A stretch of 64,000 nucleotides of DNA, from positions 214,040 through 278,039 of the forward strand of contig QANU01075041.1 of NCBI GenBank assembly GCA_003254905.1. Direction: 5' to 3'. Under the pieces are notes generated by a model. It worked only from the letters and a program-made list of their open reading frames with translations, ran no database searches and was not told where the DNA came from. Source of the DNA: Nissolia schottii (Eukaryota; Streptophyta; Magnoliopsida; Fabales; Fabaceae). Shown here piece by piece: positions 24,057 through 41,260 of the stretch; the stretch's first letter is position 1, and every line of letters starts with the position of its first letter. The position numbers and the translations under genes are program-made.

Positions 24057-24100
24057 ATGCTACCAAAGTAGTCTCTATTGTTAACGTCAGTTTATTTTAA

Positions 24101-24740
24101 GTGACGAGATAACACCTTAGAAATCACCTTGTATACACACCCCACCATACTTATAAGCTGGTAATCCTTAACCTCACAAGTGTCTTCAAACTTTGGAATT
24201 AATATCGCCCATGCCACATTTACCTCTTGCCTAAGCACACTAGTTTCAAAAAACTCCTCAACCACAACACATAACTCGTTATCAATTTCCTCTCACATTT
24301 TCCGAATAAAATTTAAGTTAAACTCGCCAACTGTTGGTGCTTTGGATGGGTCACACGCCCACGCTACATTTTTAATTTCTTCTATATCCAACATCACTTC
24401 TAAGGAATTAACGTCCTTTGTAGATATTTTCTTCACCAACCCATCAAGAAAAGTCACCTTAAAATTGCTATTAGCCTGATAAAGTTCCATGTAGAATGCT
24501 TTTATCTCCTTTTTTTTTTTCATCAACAATGGCTCGTTTAAAATCTATCCCCCACCTTAATTTAACATAAGAATTAGCTTCTTCCTTTTTCAGAAATTTT
24601 CCAATGACTGAAAATATTTTGTATTTCTATCCATTTGCTTAGCAAATTTGTCCCTCAACAGTTGCTTCTAGTATTTATCCTTCCCTTCATACCATGTCTC
24701 ACATAGACCCATCAACACCCCTTTTCTTGCTAACACCCCA
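24101..24740 (-). pseudogene. LINE reverse transcriptase relic, N-terminal part
   Basis: The minus strand reads LEVMLDIEEIKNVAWACDPS, then SKAP and FNLNFIRKM (24529-24293). It continues with VVEEFFETSVLRQEVN and ISMVGCVYKVISKVLSR down to about 24105. These are the conserved start and palm-proximal blocks of plant LINE RT. One frame change is needed near 24293 and the catalytic FADD region is absent. Upstream sequence to about 24740 continues the same element with less clear homology. Confidence 0.85.
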
Positions 24741-24744
24741 TCAT

Positions 24745-25190
24745 TCGCCCCACCTTAAGTACTGACGTAGCCGTTAAATGTATCACATAACACCATACGT
24801 GAAGTACAACGTGATACATTTAATGATGTCACGTATCAAATTTAATGGTCAAAACCTATGAAAAAAATTTTTAGAGACTTATTTCTAACGAAAAAATTTT
24901 CAGACACCAAATACAAATTTTTTAATTTTACACAGATTAAAAAAATATTTAACCTTTAAAGAAAATAAGATAAGATTAATTTATTGCGTAAAACACTTTA
25001 TTAACATTAAACTCTTAATATTTTTACCGCAGATATACATTGTCATACGCCTTTCAGTTGAATAAAAAAATATTTTTAATAATATGGTGATACGTATGCA
25101 TGTCGTAGCGAAACGTGTACCGTACCCATATGCAACATGTAGCCATGGTGACGTCTATTTATATTAATAACATTAACAATTGACTCTGCG
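24745..25190. other. Upstream region of the DUF1997 gene
   Basis: Between about 24770 and 24850, TGATACATTTAA-type words recur in both orientations, suggesting a short non-autonomous insertion. A TATA-like TATTTATATTAATA lies near 25155, about 45 bp before the start codon, and may be the promoter. No other gene is seen. Confidence 0.4.
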
Positions 25191-25201
25191 GTGATCTGAT
25201 C

Positions 25202-28200
25202 ATGGCAAGCATTATAACCCTTCCCTGCCAACAACCCTGCTTGTTCTCCCGCACAGCAACTGCTACCACTTCCCCGCGAAGAATAAGCCTCCTGATCAAG
25301 AAGCAGCATCAATATTGTGTTGCAAAGGCGGCAGCATCGTCGTCGTCGTCATCATCATCTGGCTCAGGGAATTTCGGGTGCAAGAGTACTAAGAGGACTT
25401 CCTCCGTCAGTCACGAAAGCAGTGCTAATGTCCCTCTTCGTGAGTTACCTGGGGTAAATATGTCTTTTTCAAACATGTGTCCTTGACTACTCCTGCAACA
25501 AACATTTTTACCGGTTGATCGTGTGACACATCGTGATAACGTGAACTTATATCTCCTAAATTATATGGTGTGTGTTACATATCTGTTGGATCATAGAGTA
25601 TGCAATAATTTCTCCGTTTGTGACATGTCTTCTGTCCTTATATATTGTGTTTTGTGTTTCTAATTAGTTTAGTCTTAATTGGGTTTTGTAGGCTTCCTTT
25701 GATCAATATATGGAGGACAAGGGAAGAGTAATAGGAGCTATATTTCCAGGAAAGTCAACGGGCCGGCAGCTAAATGAGGTACTTTCATTTGCATTGACGG
25801 TACGCTTACAGAATTATCCTCTGCTTCAAATGATGATCAGTTCTTACAATCCATCTAGGAAGATTAGAGGCACAAGTAACCAATCTAATTTTTTATATAT
25901 ATAGTATTCTTATACAGGCTGGGAGCTGACCAAACTCATTAAGAGTGCGTTTGGATGGATTAAATTTTATGGAATTTAAAACGTGAGAAAGTTTAAATGA
26001 TTAAATTAAATTTCCTTTGGTCTTTTTTTTATTTTTTTAAATAAGGTAATTATATTAATTTTTAATACAATTTGTTTGGATAATGAAATTGCATTATCTA
26101 GTTTTGGTGGGCTTCAAACAATATTAGGTAGTTAGTGGACCACGATGGCGTGCCGACCGGCTGGGGGCTGACCAGCGGTCGTTGGGGCCTATCGATGACT
26201 CCCAAGGGCCAACTGACGATAACCAGCAATAGGTGATGAACGGTGAGTAGTGGGCACTGAGTGGCGGTAAATTATGAGGATGAGAGAATAAGAGACAATG
26301 AGTAGAGTCAAAAGACAATTTTAGAATTTGTGAAGAGGTGAAAATTGAAACTTTTTAATTGAAAATATATGAAATACCTCATAAAAATACTTAAAAATTT
26401 AAAATTGTTTACTTTTAGTATCCAAATAAATTTTTTTATAATAAATCAAATGAGTTCTCTCTCAAAAATTACATTACTTTGTTGAAAATATAATCTATCT
26501 CTTAAAGATATATTCTATGTGGAAAGATTTAAGGAATACTAATAACCCCACAAAAGAAGAGGACAACAATAAAGTAGAAACAATGAAAAAAGGTCGTGGC
26601 GGAGGTGTTCGCTGGTGGGGTGGCGATGGGAGCCATAGAATCTTTCACCGGAAATCCAAACAACTCAGAAAATGAGATTTGGATATAACAAATTGAAAAA
26701 TAACAATGTATTCTTTTTTTTCTATTCGAATAACAATGTACCTTATTTTGGGTCATCAAGTTGAGTCATCTGTTAATAAAAAAAGCAAGTCAGTTATCAA
26801 TATTTTTAAACCAGATTATTTATGATTGGATCGGGTCAGATTGGGTGGCTAGTCAACTCTACCTACACCCCTAGCTTCTATTGAGCATACATCTTTTTTA
26901 TTTTCTAGTACTTCGATCTGTACATATATTTATAACCAAGATAAGGGCGGCCACAAACAAAAATATAAATATAAATAAATAATGAAACCAAAACATTAGG
27001 AAAACCCTTAGCCCAGTCAGTTACATGTGCTAGTTCTTTATATCAAACTATGACATGTGAAGTAAAACTTCATGGATGTAGCTGTAAGAGCAGTTATTAT
27101 TAAGAGGTTTAAAGTGGAAAATATTATGATTTTCAATGCTTATAATGCTTTTGAAGACTCATAAATTTTAGGTTTTTTTTTATTTTATATAAACTCACTG
27201 TTTCTTAACAAGTGTTATAAGAAATGTCCTTAAGATACTTCTTAACAAAACAAAATTATGTTAAGTGTGTGGTTGGATTGAGAGAGAAGGGTCCTTTTTT
27301 TTATATATGGAAAAATTTTGTGATAATTACGATTATGTGGTTATGCAGTAGTATTTTACTTTTGTGTGGGAATCCAAGGTTTTAGAAAATGTAAAATATA
27401 GTGCTTAGGTGTTAACATCCGCGAGTAGTATACTCTCATGCACTATAACTAAGATGCATTAACACTCATTTTTTATCCTGAAAGGATGCTTAGCACAAGT
27501 ACACGACTAGCCTTTATAAAGGTTGTCTACAACTCTATAAGAAAACATAAATGTTTTGTGTACATATCATCTGGATAAGTCTAATCACTTATATTTGGAT
27601 AAACATTATCAACTTATCCAAACATGAACTTGTAACATTTGATAAGTAAGATGTGTCGCAGATAAACATTATCAACTGACAAACTTTGATGTCAAGCCTT
27701 GATTAAATATCCAACATTTGTCATAGTAGTGGAGAAATTTTCTAGTTCTAAGTTCCCATTTTTGGTATAATTTTGTTTGATTCACTTTGATCTTGGTGAA
27801 AAAAAATGAGATTTAGTGTTCTAGGTTTAAGGTAATTAATAATTATCTGGTAATTATGCATGATATTAAACCATACAGTCATAGTACACTAGTTAAATAA
27901 TAAAATTCCTTTAGTTATGTAGATTTTAAAACTTTCGTCGGATTGACGATTAGAGTTATGGTTTAAAAGTTAGGATCAGGTCTGCTGGCCTGTGGTGCCC
28001 ACTTTGTCTCTATCTGAGGTTCCCCAGGGACCAGAGACCCTTGGGAACCCACTCTCATAGCAATTTTAGTTTAATTATTTATTTTGTTCCTGATACGATA
28101 AAATTGGTAAATTGGTTGTCTTCTAATTTTTTTGGCAACGACTCGCATACAGGGTGAGCTAAAAATATTTTTCACCCAACCAACAACATTTACTCCTCCC

Positions 28201-31200
28201 CCATCAACCTTTGTGGATCGTGGCTGACTCCCCCTCCCTCTTTTCTCTAAATGTGTTCTTCCATATGCAAGGCACATTTACTCCCTTGTCCAAATTCAAA
28301 CTAAAGGCAAAATAACCCCCGAAAGCCCTCATCTTTTCTCTAATATTAGAGAAAAAAAATTTTAGACCTCTTTGTCTCTTCTTCTTCCTCAAAACCGTGA
28401 CCTTCCCCTCCCCTTCTCACCCTAAAAAACTTCTCAAATTACCCTACACTCTTCATAAAAAAAGATAGCCCTTATCCTCCTCCTCAAGAACATAGTCTTT
28501 GTATGAAGAAAGGTGGATTTTTCCTTGCATGTGTTTGCTATTTTTCTTTGTACGTAATTGATTTTGAGTGTATAATATTCTCCTCGTCTTGCTTATCACG
28601 AAAATGAGATTTTTGTTTGCATGCATGTATGAAAATAAGGGTTTTTATGGGTTTTCTAGTGCATAAAACACTTCCTATGCTCATGTATGATAAAAATAAT
28701 TATGGATTCAATTTCTCCATGGTTTTTCCTCCAAGAAAAGACATCTTTTATGACCATCTAAGACCCTTAGCATTTCGGCCATGATAGGATCTCATAGGAC
28801 TTCTATGTGTGTTTGGTTCTCTTATGTTGGTCTTGAGTTTCGTCGTGAGGAAACCAACCCATGAGTTCAAGATGCAGATTGGCCTTGCATGTTTGTCATA
28901 TTTTATGTAAAATAAGTTTCTTATGATGGTCACCACGGAATGGGTTCTTTGGGTGCTTGCATGTATAAGAAAAATGGGTTTTCTTGTGAGTTTATGTGTG
29001 TTCATGCATGTGCGATTAGTTCCCTTGGTTCCCTTGATTTTTCTATGTTGTTTTCACTTTTTAAAATTGGTTTTCTACCCCTGGAAATACAAGGACAAAT
29101 TCAGTTTCTTAGGGTCCCTCAAGGTTCCTAAGTGTTGTTTTTAGTTTCTCTTGTTGTTCTTGAGTTTCTTGCCCAATTCTAAAGGAGTTTTGTGAATATA
29201 TTTGACCTTAAAAATAATTTTTTCCTTAAAATATAAGTTCCTTCCCTTTTTGAGTAAAAACTCTTTATTAGGTTCTTTTTAAAAACTAAGCTTAGATTTA
29301 GTCTCTCGAAAGGATTCTAGACCCTCTTTTTGAAATGAGTTTTTGTCTAAAAATGAGTTTATGTTGGGTTATGGTTTTCTTGTGTAGAAATCGGTTTTAG
29401 TGAGTGTTTTGAGGTTAAGGGTTGTTTGATAAAAAGTATTCATATTTTTTGAAACTCTAATAATGTTTTAAACAAGTTTTATGACGAGTTTTGGCAAGAA
29501 AATCAAGTATGTGACCTTGCGTGTTGTTTGTATAGGTTTTGGCCTATAGTAGGATCTTTGAGTTAGAGGTTGTATTTTTAACATACATTGGTGTTTTGGT
29601 ATTCCTAATGAGCCCTTCCATAACTTTTATGGTTCAGGCATAAAAGAGTCCTATGACTAGGGTTGGTTTTTCATGTTGAGTGTTTGAGCTATCTAATCCT
29701 TTGTGTATAAGTATGTCTCTAAGGGTGAAGCCTTTTTCAAAGATAAAGATATGAAATGACGTCACGATATAATTGGTTTGAGTTAGTCTATGTGGGAAAG
29801 TCGATTTTTGTGGCTCTTGAGTTCATTATAATAATACATAACTATAGTATGAAATACTGTGAGTATGATTCATATTAATAATGTTTGTTTGCAAATTATT
29901 TTTGTAATTATGTTCTATTAAAAATGATTGTTTATGCTCTTTATGCGAAGGATTATTTTTATGATTGTTTTGACGATATTAGGATTATGATGATGATGAC
30001 TGTTGAATAAATGCTCGTAATCTATTATGTTCACATGTTCATTTTCTATCATACGCCGTTGAATATGAATGCATCTGATTATATCATCATTTCTGCATAA
30101 GTGTGTTATAAGTTATGAATGAAAGAAATGGTTATGAAAGAAGAAATGATTATGAAAGATAAGTTATGTCTTCTATGAGGAAACTATTCCATAAGACTGT
30201 TAATAACACACTTAAGCTACCGAGGCTCATCATTTTTTATTGGGGCTTCCCTTCGGGGAGCGTATCCTCTGGGCCTTAGCTTGATGCGGGTCACCTTAAC
30301 GCCCTTGTTTGGTTTAGAGGGTATGTGTTGTAGTGTAGGTCTAGGCACACCGAAGGAGGAAAATCCCTTCATTGATTGACTACCTATGTCATGTTTCATT
30401 ATGTGGTTCTGTACAATTGATTGAGCTCAACTCCACTTTATGATGTATGTCCTCGGACAATTGTAGCTTTCCTAGGCATACTAAGGCTAAAACACAAATA
30501 ATGTATGTCCTTGGACGGTTGAAGCTTTCCAAGGCATACTAAAGGATATAATATATATATAAAATGGTATCATGCATGACATTTATTATCATGTGCATTT
30601 TATGTTACTATTATGATTATGTTTGTTACTCTTGTTTATCAATGTGAATGTTATGTTGAAGGGAAGACTAAGGTAATACGTAACTATTCGAGACTAGGTT
30701 CATATAAATAATTGAAATGAACTTTGATGTGTGCTCACTTAGAAACGGTACAAACGGCTAGAACCTTATGCGATGACACTTAGTCTTGTGCATAGAAACC
30801 CCACTAAGGAAATACCTTTTCTCATACCCTCTGCATTTGGTTCTAGGTCTCGATGTTGCCGGCATAGATAGCAGGGTTGGAACCTCATGACATAAGGAGC
30901 ATTAGGATTGACCCCATTCGGGGCGTAGTCATTGTAGTAGCTGCCCACATGATGACGTACGAGATAGAGGCTATAGACTTGGAAGATTCTTTACATCCAA
31001 GCTGATGCATCGGATTCAAGAGCTGCTTTTCCCTCATAATGTTGTCCCGGTGATTCCTCCTCCTCGATCACCGTCGCCGTTGTGGCCTATACTTCTGCAG
31101 CCGGAGATAGTTCCCATATATCTACCTATTCTCTGAGATCTCATGTTGCTTGGTTGGTCGTTGCATGGCAAAGTGGTTATCATCGTCATCACTCTATTCG

Positions 31201-33591
31201 CATCCTTTCTAACGATGAAGAGGAGACCTCATTTTGTGTGCCTGAGATATATCCAGTTCATGTTGGTATGTTTGATCCGTTTTCATTACGCCTATCACCG
31301 TCTAATGCTTTTTGAGAAAATAAAGTATCATTATATATGGCTCAAGTTTTTAAGCTCATAAGTTTTTCGCGAAGTTCAACAATTTCCCATATTTCTCCCA
31401 TTAAGTATTTTATAAAAATTAAGTCCAAGAGTAAGTAAAAGCTGAAACGTGCCAACTAATGAGCATTAATTACGACTTAAGCGTAATTAGTTAGCTAAGG
31501 TGTTACAAGTGGTGTTGGCATCGCCGCGGGGAGGTGGAAGAAGGTGGCCATCTGAGAAGAATCAAAGAAGGGGCAAAGTAAGAAAATATGAAAAATAAAT
31601 AAGGGTAAAATTGACAATGCAAATACCTGTGCAATTTTATTATTTATTGCAGGGTCCTAACTGAAATTACATAATTTTAGTTTCACAAAAGTTGTGTCAA
31701 AAGTAGAAACTGTTCCCCACTAATAAAGGTTATTGATCTAAAATCAATTGTTATAATACATGGACCAATTTGATCTAAGTAAGTAGGTACTCGGTCCATC
31801 TTATCGGGAGCCCTCTCTTCTAACACGGACTCTCCAACAGAGACCCATTCATCTTTGCTTTCGAATCCCATATAAAAGTAAATGTGCGAAGCACCCATGC
31901 ATCAACACTCGTAATCAGATTTTTTAGCATCGTAATAGAAAATTCAAAGATAAACCCATGTAACACATAAGTAGGCAAGTTAGAGATCACGAAAACTCAT
32001 ACTTTTAAATGCTCTGTGCTGTTACTTTTGTTTACAGGAAGAGTGGAAAGTGAAGATGACTCCCATACAAGTCTTCTTCTTCACTTGTCAACCGGTGATA
32101 TACATTGCAGCCAGATGCACATCTGATGTTGAAGATTACCCACCCGAAGTTCCTGGCCATGTCACCAAACTTCTCGAGGTTAAGATTGTAAGTACAAAAA
32201 AATTCTTGCAGGCTCTGAGGGTCAGTAATTAAAGCCTTTTTTTTTGTGTGTACCCTTAAATTTCTCTTGCATTAGTATTGTAGCCCCCAGTAGTAGTACT
32301 GACTCAATGACCCAATATTGGTGATATCTTTCCCTTTTTTTAAGACAAGGTGGGAGCTTCAAGACCTCCATGCTGACTACATGCCATCTGATTTCAACAT
32401 CAAGGCCAGAGGAGCATTGTACATGGAAAAGGAAGGAAATCAAAGCTTGGTGAAGAATCAGCTAGACATTAATTTGAGCCTTGTTTTTCCTCCACTACTT
32501 GCTTGGATTCCTGAATATGTCTTGCAGAACTTTTTACAATCGGTTAGAATATATTGAGTAAAACTCATTATTTATTTGAATTGTTTCTTTACGTACTCTT
32601 TCTTGTGTTTAGTCAAAGAGATAGTCATGCATACCACAAACAAATGAATAGGATTCCCTCTTAATTCTTTTTTCAAAAATGATTGTGAGCATATATAGAG
32701 CATCATGTTAGTTACATTTATAACTACACACAGTTTAATATTTTAGTTTTAAGTGATAAATTTTTATAAAATTGAAATTGAAATATATTTTCATAAAATA
32801 AAAATTGAAATATCATTATGAGTGTAATGAAAAGTATATCTATCATAATGTTCTATAAACACATAATAATTTTATTTTCCTCCATGTGATAGATGGATTT
32901 TTTACAAGTATATTCTCCTAAGTGTAACAAATCCCTATAATATGCCTATGATACAAGATTTACAATTGCATGAGCGACGGTACTGAAATCCCCACAAGGC
33001 ATGGCAATTTTAGTTCCATTTAAAAAAAAATTTGTCGTGCGCTGAAATTGCCAAGGGGGTAGCAATTTCAGCACTAACAGGACTTGAAATCGCTTTACTT
33101 GATGGCAATTTCAGCCCCGTTTTTTCTGGAAATTCTGAAATCGCCCTATACTATAGTAATTTTAGTTTTTCAGCCTATACATTTGTAAAATTCGTATCTA
33201 ACCCATTTTTTGAGCAACAATTATGTCATAACCCATACAAAAGTTAATGTCCAATCTTGCTCTATTTCCTATACAAGAAACATTTTTCCTCCAAATGTCT
33301 TTTCACCTTGAGACCTTTCATTGTTGGACCCAAAAGTACGTCATTTCACCATCTAAAGGTAACTATACATTGCGAAGGAAAAGTAAAGGTCATATATCAC
33401 CATCTAAGTTTTTCCTTGTTTAATCCATGTGCTTGCACAATTGCAGTTCAATTTGAATGGACTAATTTGTGAATAAATGTTTATCTAATAAACAGGTTCT
33501 CACAACCTACGTGGAGGAAATCAATAAGGGATTCGCTGTCAGATTGTTAGCAGATTACGACTCATTCAAGAGGAGCAGGCCCAAGAACTAA
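25202..33591 (+). CDS. DUF1997 family protein, plastid-targeted (five exons, 260 aa)
   Basis: Exons are 25202-25453, 25692-25778, 32038-32187, 32345-32542 and 33496-33591. All introns have GT/AG borders and every exon is a whole number of codons. The predicted protein starts MASIITLPCQQ with a Ser/Thr/Arg-rich, acid-poor N-terminus of about 60 residues containing a serine run, as in chloroplast transit peptides. From about residue 85 come blocks of the DUF1997 (SRPBCC-like fold) family: KMTPIQVFFFTCQPVIYI, PGHVTKLLEVKI, RWELQDL, KNQLDINLSLVFPPLLAWIP and the C-terminal LLADYDSFK. The family is conserved in cyanobacteria and plastids, but no reaction is established. Intron 2 is 6.26 kb and filled with repeats. 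No stop or frameshift was found, so the gene looks intact. Confidence 0.88.
28000..31507 (+). mobile_element. LTR-related sequence with a Ty3/gypsy-type end and PBS (5' boundary unclear)
   Basis: The right end, ACTTAAGCGTAATTAG...AAGGTGTTACA, matches the right end of the 17403-21721 LTR (TTAAGCGTAAGCAG...) and the TGTTACA end at 45338. It is followed by AGTGGTGTTGGCATC, resembling a methionine-tRNA primer-binding site of chromoviruses. Upstream DNA from about 28000 has the low-coding, repeat-bearing look of large LTRs. I could not find a TGTAACA start or a matching AGTGG duplication, so it may be a truncated LTR. Confidence 0.5.
30442..30545. repeat. Direct repeat of about 45 bp in the intronic LTR
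   Basis: ATGTATGTCCTCGGACAAT-TGTAGCTTTCC and ATGTATGTCCTTGGACGGT-TGAAGCTTTCC are spaced 57 bp apart and both end AAGGCATACTAA or a one-base variant. Confidence 0.7.
32990..33180. repeat. Degenerate GCAATTTCAG repeats in intron 4
   Basis: GGCAATTTTAG, GAAATTGCC, GCAATTTCAG, GAAATCGC, GGCAATTTCAG, GAAATCGCC and GTAATTTTAG occur within about 190 bp, alternating in orientation at spacings of about 20-30 bp. They lie in the last intron of the DUF1997 gene and resemble fragments of a dispersed repeat. Confidence 0.6.
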
Positions 33592-35085
33592 TGCGGTTTT
33601 AACTAATTACATGCAGGTCCAATAGTTGTTCATCAATTTCATGAGAACAAGAGTAAGGACTTATGATGATACATTGATACAAAGTCTATTTACGGCTATG
33701 GGGGTGAAATGGATTTGGTATAATAATGGGATATATAAAGAAATAAAAGAATATATGAAGCCAAGGGAAAGGATAGGAGAGTTAATGGACGGTTATGACT
33801 TTTGATTTAGTCATTTAGTGTCTGATCAAGATTATAAAAACAATCCCGTGCAATTCATTTCAATGCAATGCCACTTTCCGACTCCTTCGTATACTTCTGC
33901 ATACAATTACAAATACGAATTACCATAATATATTTATTGTACAATAGTCATGACACAGTGTAGTGTTATTGTCTGACTCAGAGTAGAGAGTGGTAGGTAG
34001 TGTTTAGGCTAGGACTAATTTGACATCTCCACCTTCTCCTAAACTTCTTCCTCAAGACCAAATCCAATTCGCTCTACTCGTGCATGCCTGCCTCATATGC
34101 CTTGTTGCCATGGACATGGAGGTCGTGTGACCTCGAGTTCCTCCATGTATCCACCACTATCTATCACTTTGCTATTAACATGAAGGTCGTGCAACGTGAG
34201 GAAGCGATGTTTGATTTCCACCATGTCATGCCGCCACATATCAAAAACCCTACCACAAATCTCAAATCACCGCATACATAGTTCTCCTCACTTGGCTAGA
34301 GATGCTCCCACTAGGAATACCTCTATCATAGCATTTCAAATGGCCTACCACTATCGCCATCATTATCCTATCTGCTTTTATCATGTGGTCCTGCACTCAC
34401 ACTGCCACCCATCACAATCTTTAGTGTCCAAATTCATCACGATCTCTTCTTCAATCTCTTCAACAACACTCCACTTTCGTTTCACAGGCGCATCCCCATC
34501 TGTCATGGTATCTAGCGTTCCATTCACCACAACCTCCACCTTTTGGGTTTCCCAGATGAAGGACCTCCACCTTTTGGCCTTCCACGATATGGTGCCATTA
34601 TGGCCAAGTTCAACTTGGTGCAGTTTTGAATTAAATTAATCTGAAATATTTTATTCTTACTATTAGTGTATGAAGAAAGTCAAATACTATAGACAATGAT
34701 CCATGGGATTACTAAGGAAAGCTTGAATTGTGTCATTCGTTCTAAAAATTGGGTTTGTTTTAGCAGAGCTGCTAATCTAACATGAGCTTTATGCACAGCT
34801 TCAAAATGCTTTTAGGTAGAGAAAAATTCGATTGGGATTTGACTTTGTATATTGTGATTCGACTTTTCTATAATACTATCCAATCAACTTATTAGATTTT
34901 ACATTATTAAGGCAACACATAATGAATTATTTCTTTGGAAACATAAATTTATTCAACATTTTGTGTTTTGCCCGCATGTCGCGTGGGTTTGAACCTCGTT
35001 AACAAATAATCATCAACCCCATGTTCTAGCTCTGTCCTTAGTGAAGATGGATGATTTGGGCTGACTACCATGAATGCTTTAACAA
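33592..35085. other. 3' flank of the DUF1997 gene and unassigned DNA
   Basis: The first 200-300 bp probably hold the 3' UTR. A 147-residue plus-strand open frame at 34196-34639, rich in Ser/His/Thr, and a 59-residue minus-strand frame opposite it match nothing I recognise. The GC content is a little higher there than around it, so a decayed gene fragment is possible. Confidence 0.35.
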
Positions 35086-35087
35086 GC

Positions 35088-35798
35088 TTGTTTGGAACAC
35101 CATGGAATTGAATTCCCTCAAGAATTGGAATTCAATTTCGTGGTTTGGATCTTAAAATTGACATGGAATTGAATGTGGAAAAGAATTCAATTCTTTTCAA
35201 AACTCTAAAGTAAATCAAACTTAAATGGGTCGGATTTTGCAAATCCATTGTTGATGACTTCTACTTAAAATGGAAAAATTGAAAAATACCCTATGGCTCC
35301 ATTAACTAAGGTCTCTAAACCTTCAACCATGACCCACCAAACCAGAGGCACAGTGACGGCAATCCACAATGTGTGGCAGTGGTGGCGCACAGTAGGCATC
35401 GGAAATGCGGCCATGGCATCCCCCATATATGCAATACGGTACAACAACAATAGAAACAATGAAAATTGTGTGCTTCTTCTTAGCTACGAGTCAAACCACA
35501 CTACAGGGATGTTCATAGTAGAAATAATTTGTTGAGGGAAAAAAAATAACCACATAAAGAACAAGTGACTGAGGCTAAGATGAAGAATGCACATGAGGTA
35601 GGCTACGATACTGAAGAGGGATGAGTGGAAAGTTGGAAAGAAGGGGAAAAGAGACCTGAGTTAGGATTTTTAATTGAAGGGGTGTTACGGTCATTTCATA
35701 TGAATTCAATTCTTTGTTGTTAATATATTCCAAACACAAGAATTCAAATCATTTCACATAAGAATTCAATTCCTTTTTCACTAGTGTTCCAAACGGGT
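35088..35798. mobile_element. MITE-like element with GTTTGGAACAC inverted ends
   Basis: The left end, GTTTGGAACAC then GGAATTGAATTCC, is mirrored at the right end (GAATTCAATTCC ... GTGTTCCAAACGGG), giving a perfect 11-bp terminal inverted repeat with further imperfect pairing inward. The interior is non-coding. The exact outer boundary and target-site duplication could not be fixed, so the superfamily (hAT or PIF-like) is open. Confidence 0.6.
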
Positions 35799-35799
35799 T

Positions 35800-36528
35800 G
35801 TAAGGGAGTAACTCACACCTCACCTCACACCTCACACCTCCACTCAATACACCAGACCACGCCTTAAGAGAAACTAGCATCCCAGACACCTTTGTCATCC
35901 CTAAGAACTCCACAATAATATCCACCATGTTGCATGATGTTCAACACACTCCAACATTTAATTTCGAAGACCCAGGAGTAGGGGGCACTCAACACAACTT
36001 CAAGCATATATGATCATAGCAAGTGAAGGAGGGATGAAAACATAAATGATATATTGAATAAGAAAATTCCTTTTAGAATAACTCGTCAATTACTCGGTAA
36101 ATCAAATGCATTCTATGCCCAAAATTTAATTTAGCGAAGGAAGGCCAAACGCGTTGAATTGGATGGAAAAATTACTTTTGAAGACCGTGAAAAGTAGAGG
36201 TCCAAAATAAATTCTACGCTAAAATCCTAATCCTAATACAACAGAAAGGAGCAGATGAGAAGTACCCTAAAGAAAAATAAGTCATCAATTCCCATTGGAA
36301 ATTCACTTTGTAAACAGCGTCCAACGAATTTATTTTCAATACTTGGGGTAGAGATGGAAGATGATCAAACATCAATGGAGGTTTCCGCAATTCATCATAA
36401 CAATCAAATCAGACACCCTACCTAGAATCTAAGCGCAGCACAACATTCAGTGATCAAAATTCAATTGATTCACCAGACATGATAAAACAAAAAACAATAA
36501 CAATTAATAAAGGGTAGGCGATCACGGT
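35800..36528. other. 3' flank of the CGS gene
   Basis: This stretch lies downstream of the CGS stop codon and should include its 3' UTR on the minus strand. No canonical AATAAA signal was identified with confidence and no other gene is seen. Confidence 0.5.
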
Positions 36529-40996
<4,468 letters not shown>

Positions 40997-40999
40997 TTT

Positions 41000-41260
41000 C
41001 AGCGTCGTTTTGGGGTGTTTGGTGGATTTTCTTCTTCTTCTTCTTCTTCTTCTTTGTCCCCTCTCTCTCTCAGTTCACTCCCTCGCTTCCTTCTTTATCG
41101 TGTACGAGAATTTGAGGAGAGGGATGAACGATTTAAAATGAATGAATATACTATGGATTTTTTGTCTTTCTTCATCAAGTGGGGTTTAATTCATTTATTT
41201 ATATATTTATTTCTGTTTCGGGTTGTTGTTAGACGCTCGCTTTCTGTGTCGTTTTGATCT
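41000..41260 (-). promoter_or_regulatory. CGS 5' leader and putative core promoter
   Basis: Reading on the minus strand, a TATA-like ATAAATATATAAA lies at 41197-41210, about 200 bp before the start codon. A (GAA)n tract of about 27 bases follows at 41028-41053, in what should be the 5' UTR, next to a GAGAGAGAGAG stretch. Both are common in plant leaders. The transcription start is inferred. Confidence 0.5.

Larger units (their letters stand above)
25779..32037 (+). other. Giant second intron of the DUF1997 gene
   Basis: The intron opens AG|GTACTTTC and closes TTTGTTTACAG|GAAGAG. It contains a GCGTTTGGATGG-type MITE end near 25945, a GC-rich patch at 26130-26240, and LTR-related sequence ending at 31507. 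Open frames inside it are short, mostly on the other strand, and match nothing recognised. Confidence 0.75.

Noticed and set aside
34196..34639. 147-residue plus-strand open frame
   Set aside because: Low-complexity Ser/His/Thr composition and no recognised domain; kept only as unassigned DNA.
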